Shown here: in pieces, positions 17,013-26,655 of the stretch | Layout of the letters: the number at the start of each line of letters is the position of its first letter | Position numbering within the stretch: the first letter of the stretch is position 1 | Source: Sulfuricurvum sp. IAE1 | GTDB taxonomy: Bacteria; Campylobacterota; Campylobacteria; Campylobacterales; Sulfurimonadaceae | Length of the DNA: 64,000 bases | Assembly: GCF_004347735.1 (NCBI RefSeq) | Contig: NZ_SLTI01000007.1 | Coordinates: 186,001-250,000 of the forward strand | Direction of reading: 5' to 3' | Made by a program: the position numbers and the translations under genes | Notes under the pieces: generated by a model | The model's database searches: none | What the model was told of the DNA's origin: nothing | Seen by the model: the letters and a program-made list of their open reading frames with translations, nothing else

Positions 17013-17299
17013 TCGTCCTCTGAGGATTCGGGTTCCTTCGATCGGAGGCGCTCACGGATCTCTTCGAGCAATGCCGTCTGTTTGAGCACCGCGTCGTGGC
17101 GGTCACGCTGCATCCCCATCACTTCGAGGATCAGGATCAAAAACAGAGCCAGAAAGAGGAAAATGAAAGAGAACATCAAGGCGGGAACCACCCCGAGAAA
17201 AACGAAAGACTGGAAAGTGACCCAGACACCCACGATAACGAATGCCCAGGAGACGCCTCCCAGGAAGCTCAACAGTGCGTCGAACGTACTCCGCTTCAT
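17009..17299 (-). CDS. small hypothetical inner-membrane protein, 96 aa
   Basis: Two or three hydrophobic helices fill residues 10-62 (including W-A-F-V-I-V-G-V-W-V and F-S-F-I-F-L-F-L-A-L-F). A charged coiled-coil tail (63-96) should lie in the cytosol. It sits 9 bp after atpB and overlaps the thiE-like start by four bases, so it is cotranscribed with both. I cannot assign a family. Confidence 0.7.
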   Translation of the reverse strand: MKRSTFDALLSFLGGVSWAFVIVGVWVTFQSFVFLGVVPALMFSFIFLFLALFLILILEVMGMQRDRHDAVLKQTALLEEIRERLRSKEPESSEDE

Positions 17300-17308
17300 G
17301 GACGCGTC

Positions 17309-17986
17309 TTAGTGTTCGTCGTGAAGGAGAACCGCACCGCCGAGGTAAACGTAGGTGAGCATCATGAAAATGAACGCTTGCAGGAACGCCATGAACGTCA
17401 ACAACGCAAACGGGATCATCGGCAGCAACCACGGAGCGAGCATCAGGATAACCATAAGGAACATGTCGTCCCCTTTGACGTTACCGAACAACCGGAAGCT
17501 GAGTGAAATGATACGGGAGATGTGCGATACGATTTCGATCGGGAACATCAACCATGCCAGCCACCATACGGGCCCCATGAAATGTTTGAAATAGCTGATC
17601 AGCCCGTTGCGGCGGATCCCTTCGAAGTTATAATAAACGAAAACGACCAATGCCAGGGCAAGGGTGAAATCCAAAAACGCACTCGGCGCTTCGAAACCGG
17701 GGATAACCCCGATGATGTTCGCGATACCGACGAAAAGACCGATGGTCGCAACCAGAGGAAGGTAACGGCGGGCTTCCGCTTTACCCATAACGTCCGCACC
17801 CATGGCCAGAACGCCGCTCAGATAAGCTTCCATAACGTTTTGAGCGCCGCTGGGTACCAGACGGAGATTCGAAGTAGCCATTTTCGCGATCACGAGGACA
17901 ATCGCCGCGGTGAGCAGCATGTGCGTGAGGAAAATGAAGCTATGATCGTGGCTGATAAGGCCGAAGAAGGTAAACAACTCACCCAT
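17309..17986 (-). CDS. atpB: F0F1 ATP synthase subunit a
   Basis: The membrane subunit that carries protons between the two half channels of F0. The essential arginine lies in S-L-S-F-R-L-F-G-N near residue 168, and the C-terminal helices have the usual [13 protein letters not shown] pattern. About six helices can be traced over 225 residues. As in other Campylobacterota, atpB stands apart from the main atp operon; no other atp gene is in this window. Confidence 0.96.
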   Translation of the reverse strand: MGELFTFFGLISHDHSFIFLTHMLLTAAIVLVIAKMATSNLRLVPSGAQNVMEAYLSGVLAMGADVMGKAEARRYLPLVATIGLFVGIANIIGVIPGFEAPSAFLDFTLALALVVFVYYNFEGIRRNGLISYFKHFMGPVWWLAWLMFPIEIVSHISRIISLSFRLFGNVKGDDMFLMVILMLAPWLLPMIPFALLTFMAFLQAFIFMMLTYVYLGGAVLLHDEH

Positions 17987-18045
17987 ACGTAGTGTTCCTT
18001 TGCGTAGAAAATTAGCGGGATTTTACCGCTTTTGAAATTAAATTC

Positions 18046-18873
18046 CTATAAACTGAGGTGAAGCAGCTCGCTCCGTGCGGCCAAAATATCATCATGAATC
18101 GCCTTTTTGAGCGCATCCAGACTCTCGAATTTTCGGTTTTTGCGTAAAAATTTGACAAAACTGACCGACGCGCGGCGGCATTCGGGGATATTTTCCCCGA
18201 GGATATGACTCTCCAGCGCGTAACTGCCGTCCGTACTCACCCGATGGCCCACGAAGACGACGCTTGGGTGAAAATGTTCCTCGTCATCGATCCGCGTCAG
18301 CGCGGCATAGACTCCCTCGTAGGGGAGCAGGTATCCGGGACATTCGAGATTGATCGTAGGGACAAGGTCGGTTTTGCCGATCCCCTGCCCCCGCACGACC
18401 GTCCCGTTAATCCGGTAGTTGTGCCCCAGAAAACGGTTCGCCCCTTCGATGTCCCCGATCTGGATCTTGGCGCGGATTTTATGGGAGTGGACCGAGTCCC
18501 CCCCGATGCACACCTGCTCGACCACCACCACTTCGCCGCCGAAGAGTTGCCCCAGATCGGCGTGCGAATAACGTCGGTTCTTGCCGAAATGAAAATCGTA
18601 CCCGACGACGATTTTGCGCAAACGGGGAAACTTCTTTCCAAGCATGTCGACGAATTCCGCCCCTTCGAGATGGCGGATCTCCTCCAGCGAATAATAGACG
18701 ATCGGGTAATGGGAGTAGCGTTCGCGCTCGCAGCCTGGGGTTAGGTTGGCGTATCCCGTTTCGATGACGACGATCGCGCCGTTTTCCCCCAGCTCTTCGA
18801 AAAGGTGCTGATGTCCGACGTGCATTCCGTCGAATCCGCCGACGGCGATCGCGTCAACTTTTGACAAAGCCAT
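18046..18873 (-). CDS. ribF: bifunctional riboflavin kinase / FMN adenylyltransferase
   Basis: Converts riboflavin to FMN and FAD. The N-terminal FAD synthetase nucleotidyltransferase domain begins V-G-G-F-D-G-M-H-V-G-H-Q (residues 11-22, containing the H-x-G-H-type motif) and has V-G-Y-D-F-H-F-G-K near 92. The C-terminal kinase domain has G-T-V-V-R-G-Q-G-I-G-K and T-I-N-L near residues 152-172. The ATG at 18873 has AGGAG seven bases upstream, so an ATG seven codons earlier is rejected. Length is 275 aa, a little short. It overlaps the tlyA end by about 20 bases and should be translationally linked to it. Confidence 0.95.
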   Translation of the reverse strand: MALSKVDAIAVGGFDGMHVGHQHLFEELGENGAIVVIETGYANLTPGCERERYSHYPIVYYSLEEIRHLEGAEFVDMLGKKFPRLRKIVVGYDFHFGKNRRYSHADLGQLFGGEVVVVEQVCIGGDSVHSHKIRAKIQIGDIEGANRFLGHNYRINGTVVRGQGIGKTDLVPTINLECPGYLLPYEGVYAALTRIDDEEHFHPSVVFVGHRVSTDGSYALESHILGENIPECRRASVSFVKFLRKNRKFESLDALKKAIHDDILAARSELLHLSL

Positions 18874-19564
18874 AACACGTCTCCTGATTGCCATCTTTGC
18901 CGCTGATGTGGGCCGCTTCTTTGGCGATCCGTTTCCACCCTTTGAGGGTACACATATCCTCGAAGCGGATCTGCGCTTTGGCGATCGCCCTGTCGTCTTT
19001 CACCACGCCGTTTTTGTCCCGTTTGACTTCCCGTCCCACTTCGAACTGCGGCTTGAAGAGTACGACGATGTAGCGTCCCCCTAGGCGGTCTATCGCGTCG
19101 ATAATGTGCTCGAGCGAGATAAACGCGACGTCGCACGTCACGATGTCAAAGGGCGTTTCCGATTCGAATGCGCGGATGTCGGTATCCTCATGCACCCGCA
19201 CGCGCGGATCGCCTCGCAGGGAGGGATGAAGCTGGCCGTTCCCGACGTCGACGCACGTCACCGCCGATACCCCCTCTTCGAGAAGCACCTGTGTGAACCC
19301 GCCCGTGGAGGAGCCGATGTCGAGCGCGTTGAGTCCCCGCAAATCCCATCCCGTATACGGGAGAAACCCTTTGAGTTTGATCGCCGCGCGGCTGACGTAG
19401 AGGTGCGTATCGCTTAGCGTTACCTCCATCCCCTCTTCCACTTCGAACGATACCTTGTCGACGATTTTACCCTCCACGCTGACGGCGTGTTCCTTGATGA
19501 GCTGCTGCGCCTTGTTACGGCTCTCTACGAGTCCGCGTTCTACCAAACAACTGTCTAATCTCAT
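18854..19564 (-). CDS. tlyA: TlyA family rRNA 2'-O-methyltransferase (hemolysin A type)
   Basis: Methylates ribose of 16S and/or 23S rRNA; in Campylobacter and Mycobacterium this affects capreomycin sensitivity and virulence. An N-terminal S4 RNA-binding domain (M-R-L-D-S-C-L-V to about residue 60) precedes an FtsJ-like Rossmann domain. That domain has A-L-D-I-G-S-S-T-G-G-F-T (about 80-91) for SAM and the catalytic K-P-Q-F-E near 170. At 236 aa it belongs to the short TlyA form. ATG at 19564 has AAGGA eight bases upstream, and a TATAAT box lies at 19590-19595. Confidence 0.95.
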   Translation of the reverse strand: MRLDSCLVERGLVESRNKAQQLIKEHAVSVEGKIVDKVSFEVEEGMEVTLSDTHLYVSRAAIKLKGFLPYTGWDLRGLNALDIGSSTGGFTQVLLEEGVSAVTCVDVGNGQLHPSLRGDPRVRVHEDTDIRAFESETPFDIVTCDVAFISLEHIIDAIDRLGGRYIVVLFKPQFEVGREVKRDKNGVVKDDRAIAKAQIRFEDMCTLKGWKRIAKEAAHISGKDGNQETCYGFVKS

Positions 19565-19658
19565 TCATTGCGTCCTTATTTGTAAGCAAATTATACCGCA
19601 ACGGTTGAGAATGGCTCCGAAATCCGCTACCATTCCACAAATATTTCAGGGGGGCTGA

Positions 19659-23087
<3,429 letters not shown>

Positions 23088-23098
<11 letters not shown>

Positions 23099-23405
23099 AG
23101 CGTGCTAACACATCATCGAGAATTTTTTCCGCCTCTTCGATCGTATAGGGTTTCACTTTACCGCTGTTGAGCGCTTTCATTTGACGTTCTACTGTCTGTC
23201 TGTCTGCTTCAAATTTTCGGCGTCGGATCTCTTCATCGATCAATGCTTCGAGTTCATCGTTACGCATAAGTACAAAATCAAGCTTATTGTTTTTGAGAAC
23301 GCCGATTTTATCCACTTCGTGGTTGGCAAGTTTGGAGAGGACCGCTCCGAAGTTTTTGGCGACGTCGGTCGAACTCATCAGTTCGTTGGGTTTGTAGGCG
23401 ACCAT
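23088..23405 (-). CDS. Phd/YefM-family antitoxin
   Basis: A 105-residue antitoxin. The N-terminal Phd/YefM DNA-binding fold has S-S-T-D-V-A-K-N-F-G (11-20), G-V-L-K-N-N-K-L-D-F-V-L (34-45) and E-L-E-A-L. The C-terminal half is an acidic/charged helix that would wrap the toxin. A 24-bp inverted repeat in its promoter (23417-23440) fits autorepression by the toxin-antitoxin complex. It overlaps the toxin start by 11 bases. Confidence 0.88.
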
Positions 23406-23416
23406 CGTATTCTCCC

Positions 23417-23440
23417 GTATAATCTTACGGAATATTATAC
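23417..23440. promoter_or_regulatory. inverted-repeat operator / promoter of the TA-ligA operon
   Basis: The perfect 7-bp arms GTATAAT and ATTATAC are separated by ten bases, 11 bases upstream of the antitoxin ATG. Each arm contains a TATAAT-like box, so the operator overlaps the promoter. Such sites are typical of Phd/YefM autorepression. Confidence 0.6.
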
Positions 23441-23486
23441 ACGAAAATTTAAAGCCAAGTGTCCTTTTCTTTTTAGTTAAAGAACT

Positions 23487-23774
23487 TAGAGCCGTTCATA
23501 CTTTTCTGTTTAGCCAGAAAAGTAAGCAAAAGAGCATACCGCGATCCAAGAACGCTCGTTCCTCCCGGCACTGCTGCCTCCGGAACGGCTCTAGGTATTG
23601 GATCGCGGGGATTTTTTATGTAAATATTTTCGCGTTCCGCGAAAATAATGGGCAATCTGTCTTTCGAGCATCCTTGAAAGCTACATGTGGAGGCAGCAGT
23701 GCCGGGAACATGCGAGCGATTTGCTCGAAAGACGAGGTTTTTTTGGTTACTTTTTTTGCCAGCACAAAAAAAGT
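23487..23774. repeat. segment packed with perfect inverted repeats, no gene
   Basis: Within 290 bases I count seven perfect inverted repeats. They are ACTTTTCTG (23500/23515), TAGAGCCGTTC (23487/23583), CCGCGATCCAA (23539/23598), an 18-base pair CCCGGCACTGCTGCCTCC (23564) with its complement at 23689, and TATTTTCGCG (23625/23638). The last two are GTCTTTCGAGCA (23659/23722) and ACTTTTTTT (23749/23766). Pairs two and three interleave rather than nest. The rest of 23441-23863 shows no gene. Confidence 0.75.
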
Positions 23775-23803
23775 GATAAGAGCTTTAATCGGACGGAAGC
23801 GGG

Positions 23804-23832
23804 TATTCCCGCTTGGAAAGTGGGAACGAAAG
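23804..23832. repeat. REP-like hairpin, copy 1
   Basis: TATTCCCGCTTGGAAAGTGG begins a hairpin with arms TTCCC-x-CTT and AAG-x-GGGAA and a 3-base loop, ending G-A-A-C-G-A. It lies 32 bp beyond the stop of the minus-strand secreted protein gene. Related copies are at 25128 and 25763. Confidence 0.7.
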
Positions 23833-23863
23833 ATAGTTATTGTTATTACCTAACCCTATTTTT

Positions 23864-24568
23864 TTATTTCGTTATTTCGAGTGGCAACTTTGCCGTGCAC
23901 GACTGCAAGGATTCAGCTGCTTCCTCGACCAATGCAGATAAAGCTGACACTGCTTCTGCTTCTTGCTCTGAGTTCACAGGTACCTTGAAATAACGAAGTC
24001 CTGCAACCTCAATTCGGTTCTGACCATGAACGAAGAGACGATGGACAGAAAGAGAGGCAAGCTGCCCATCTGGACGATTGGCAACAGAACGGGCAAATGG
24101 GAAAGGTAATTCTTTCGGCCCTTCTAGCGAGTTTCGCACCGTCAAGACGAGAGAAGAACCAAGTAAACTTGGGACTTGAGTTAGCTTGAAATACTCGGGA
24201 TAGGCGTCTACGTTCTTTTGATTCTGAGCAGCCAAATTTCCAATCTCTACTTCAGCAGAACGCCCTGCCGGGATGGTTGAAGCAACCACATAGAGCGCTG
24301 TCATATCGTTGTAAGCAGTGCGGCTGAAGTAAAGTGTGTTGTTGTTATACATTGCTTCAGCAAGTGCCTCAGCATCATTTGCACGAGGGAACTTCAAGCA
24401 GAGAACATTTCCGAAGTGATGTTGCCCATCCCAAACCTGCTGTTTACCGGAAAATCTTGCCTCTAGAAATTTAGACGACAGTTGAAACGATTGTTGGGCA
24501 GATACTGCAGGTGTTCCAAGTGCAACAATTGCGACAAAGGCAAAAGTAAAGAATTTGGGTGCTTTCAT
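23864..24568 (-). CDS. exported hypothetical protein, AT-rich island gene A
   Basis: A 234-residue protein with a clear signal peptide (M-K-A-P-K-F-F-T-F-A-F-V-A-I-V-A-L-G, cleavage after V-S-A). The mature part is rich in Gln, Asn, Ser and Ala, with no cysteines and no recognised motif. Segments such as Y-F-S-R-T-A-Y-N-D-M and S-L-S-V-H-R-L-F-V-H suggest a beta-rich secreted domain. The composition is AT-richer than surrounding core genes. It is a single gene with a hairpin repeat after its stop and GTTAG 22 bp before its start. Function unknown. Confidence 0.65.
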   Translation of the reverse strand: MKAPKFFTFAFVAIVALGTPAVSAQQSFQLSSKFLEARFSGKQQVWDGQHHFGNVLCLKFPRANDAEALAEAMYNNNTLYFSRTAYNDMTALYVVASTIPAGRSAEVEIGNLAAQNQKNVDAYPEYFKLTQVPSLLGSSLVLTVRNSLEGPKELPFPFARSVANRPDGQLASLSVHRLFVHGQNRIEVAGLRYFKVPVNSEQEAEAVSALSALVEEAAESLQSCTAKLPLEITK

Positions 24569-24590
24569 GACCGTACTCGATTGTTATGAT

Positions 24591-24643
24591 GGCTAACTGT
24601 ATGATTCATTCTTGTAATATCCTTATTGCAAACATTCAACAGA
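24591..24643. repeat. repeat block upstream of gene A (related to 25504-25556)
   Basis: Starts GGCTAACTGTATGATTCATT and aligns over about 53 bases with the block upstream of gene B. Both contain TAACT, ATTCATTC, AAT.TCC and end AACAGA. It lies 22 bp upstream of the gene A start. It resembles neither a promoter box nor a known repeat I recall. The remaining DNA up to 25127 shows no convincing gene. Confidence 0.5.
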
Positions 24644-25127
24644 TGACAAGCAAATATCCAAATATTGGAAGTTCGCGCTCAATAATTAACAAAATAAAAT
24701 TATTTTTGAAAAATCTTACTGTAAAAAGAGAAAAAATACAAATCTAAAAAATACAACAGTTAGTTTCCCAGTCACTTCAGGAATAATTTTTCTTGCTCCA
24801 ACTCTCCTGAGTGGAAGCGTATGACATCAATCAGTATTCCCTCTTGGAAAGAGAAAAATATCGTATCATCAAGCCTATTGCAAAAACTCTTGATGCCTCA
24901 AAACTCCTGCAAAAGTTATTTTCGCAGCTTTTGCAGTTGTTAAGTTCGTTTTTTATTTACTGCAAATACAAGATACACAATCAAAATCACTTCAATAATA
25001 TCAATTAGATCACGGATATTTTCAGATAGCATTCATTTTCATTTTTAGGTTTTAGGCTCAAAATTCTATCATACAAAGTGATTTTTAACTTTGTGCAAGT
25101 GCTACATCATCTTGGAGACGAGGGTAT

Positions 25128-25156
25128 GCATTCCCACTTGGAAAGTGGGAACGAAG
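25128..25156. repeat. REP-like hairpin, copy 2
   Basis: GCATTCCCACTTGGAAAGTG begins a hairpin with perfect nine-base arms TTCCCACTT and AAGTGGGAA around a three-base loop, then G-A-A-C-G-A-A-G-G. It lies 24 bp beyond the gene B stop and is preceded by GAGGGTAT, a head like those of REP elements. Confidence 0.75.
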
Positions 25157-25180
25157 GAACACGACTTGTTAGGCTAGAAG

Positions 25181-25456
25181 TTACGCACAGGAAACAATCA
25201 ATTGACGACCATTGCAGTTAACTCGAACCGAGCCTCCATTGCACATCAGCCAATACTTTTTTCCATCCACAATGTACCAAACATATTGCCACGTTCCACC
25301 ACAGCAAACTTGGCAATAGCAATAGCCGTTGTAGTTATTACTTCGCAAATGACCATCCAGACAGGAAGCCGGTGATGCCTCTGCGGAAACAGCCCCATCC
25401 ATTGTTGGGGACAGTCCTGATTCGTGTTCGATCATTGCTATTGGTTGGTTGCTCAT
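25181..25456 (-). CDS. small cysteine-rich peptide, candidate RiPP precursor (gene B)
   Basis: A 91-residue protein with AAGGAG upstream and no signal peptide. The first 31 residues are polar and acidic (M-S-N-Q-P-I-A-M-I-E-H-E) with no cysteine. Residues 32-91 carry eight cysteines, including the cluster C-Y-C-Q-V-C-C-G-G, with many Gly, Asn, Tyr and Trp. The split between a Cys-free leader and a Cys/Gly-rich core resembles ribosomally made, modified peptides, but no modification enzyme or transporter is in the window. Alternatives are a metal-binding protein or a secreted disulfide-rich effector. It is AT-rich relative to core genes. Confidence 0.55.
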   Translation of the reverse strand: MSNQPIAMIEHESGLSPTMDGAVSAEASPASCLDGHLRSNNYNGYCYCQVCCGGTWQYVWYIVDGKKYWLMCNGGSVRVNCNGRQLIVSCA

Positions 25457-25503
25457 GACACTTTCTCCTTAGATTGATTTGACGGGATTACTCTGAACTG
25501 GCG

Positions 25504-25556
25504 GCCTAACTATTTATTCATTCCCACAATGTCCATTTTGCCCACTTCCAAACAGA
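25504..25556. repeat. repeat block upstream of gene B (related to 24591-24643)
   Basis: Starts GCCTAACTATTTATTCATTC and matches the block upstream of gene A at roughly two thirds of positions. It lies 47 bp upstream of the gene B start. The rest of 25457-25762 is AT-rich and I see no gene in it. Confidence 0.5.
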
Positions 25557-25762
25557 CCATCAGACACCTTAATGTCTAAATATCAACCCATCTATCAGAA
25601 TCAAACAAAACAGCACATATTTAATATTCTTATACCATTTTCATTAAAACAATGTAAATAAATGTAATTGGTATTTTACTATGCAATAAAATCGACAGAA
25701 AGAAAAAAACGGGGGAATACTGCTTGTGAGAAGGTTAGCTAAAAATGTCTCGACATCGGTCT

Positions 25763-25793
25763 GCATTCCCAACGTGGACGTTTGGAACGAGAG
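25763..25793. repeat. REP-like hairpin, copy 3
   Basis: GCATTCCCAACGTGGACGTT begins a hairpin with arms TTCC-x-AACGT and ACGTT-x-GGAA around a short loop, ending G-G-A-A-C-G-A-G-A-G. It lies 38 bp beyond the gene C stop and is the most diverged of the three copies. Confidence 0.65.
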
Positions 25794-25830
25794 AAGCATA
25801 TAATACTTTTGATTGCTTTCCTATGGATTG

Positions 25831-26598
25831 CTAGACACGTGTGTCAATCGTAGACAACACTTCTTCTGCTATTCTTTGCTCTAGTACTCTTGCTTCGAGT
25901 AATCCAACAAATTTTTTGTTTTCATCCACTACAACAGCTTTTCTAACATGTTGTTTTTTCATTAATCTTAATGCATCAATTATCAGAGTATCTTGTTCAA
26001 TTGCAGTTTTTATAATTACATTGTCAAAAGTTGAGAAAATATTCATTTCTTCTAATGCTCTAATGAGACGAGCAATATTGTTTGAATTATTCTGCTGTCT
26101 ATTTTTAAACGTACTAATTGGTATCAATGCTAAAAACTTTCCAGAAGAATCTTGTATTTCAATGTATTTGAGGGAAGATAGCTTTTCGATGTATTCTGAT
26201 ACCATATGAACATCATAGTAATTTTGTTTTCCTTCAGTAAAAACCAACTTGTCAAGATTAGGTCTGCTTTGTTCTAATAATGATTGAAGGTATTGTGCAC
26301 TTCCTTTATCACCACTTTTTAATTCTTTTGCAATTGCTGTTGCAGTAAGAATAACAGTGGAAACAGAATTTTTCAATTTTGCCTCAAGTTCTACTCCGAA
26401 TCCTTTAAAACTTTTAATATAGCCACCAATAAAAAGAGTAGCAAGTAATGGAATTCCAGCAACAAGTAACCAACGTGTTTCAAGGTTTAATAGTACTGAT
26501 TCATTGTATTGAAATATAAAAAAAATAACTAAAAGTATTATTGATAACATTGAACCTAAAACAAATACAATATGTTCAGTCCAGAACTTTTTAATCAT
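25831..26598 (-). CDS. membrane protein with CBS domain pair (gene C)
   Basis: A 255-residue, AT-rich gene product. Helices at about residues 11-30 and 41-60 are followed by a cytosolic helical linker (to about 105) and two CBS-like repeats (about 110-250). These include the pattern K-Q-H-V-R-K-A-V-V-V-D-E-N-K-K-F-V-G-L-L-E. CBS pairs usually sense adenine nucleotides and gate transporters or enzymes; no such partner is next to it. It is upstream of a REP-like hairpin and 16 bp downstream (minus strand) of GTTAGAC. Single gene, function unknown. Confidence 0.7.
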   Translation of the reverse strand: MIKKFWTEHIVFVLGSMLSIILLVIFFIFQYNESVLLNLETRWLLVAGIPLLATLFIGGYIKSFKGFGVELEAKLKNSVSTVILTATAIAKELKSGDKGSAQYLQSLLEQSRPNLDKLVFTEGKQNYYDVHMVSEYIEKLSSLKYIEIQDSSGKFLALIPISTFKNRQQNNSNNIARLIRALEEMNIFSTFDNVIIKTAIEQDTLIIDALRLMKKQHVRKAVVVDENKKFVGLLEARVLEQRIAEEVLSTIDTRV

Positions 26599-26655
26599 TT
26601 AAAATCCCTTTTATGTCTAACGTTTGAAATTAGCAGTCAAAAAGCCGCAATATAC

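Noticed and set aside
23848-23854. ACCTAAC as an attC box after gene A
   Set aside because: Orientation and spacing do not fit the cassette layout as well as for genes B and C, and a match of this degeneracy is expected by chance every 1 kb or so.
24811-25008. 65-codon AT-rich reading frame on the plus strand, starting with GTG in the spacer between genes A and B
   Set aside because: There is no ribosome site, no codon bias and no recognised motif. It is probably spurious or a remnant, so it is not annotated as a gene.
23441-26650. CRISPR array
   Set aside because: The repeats are few, of unequal spacing and linked to gene ends, with no regular spacers and no cas genes nearby.
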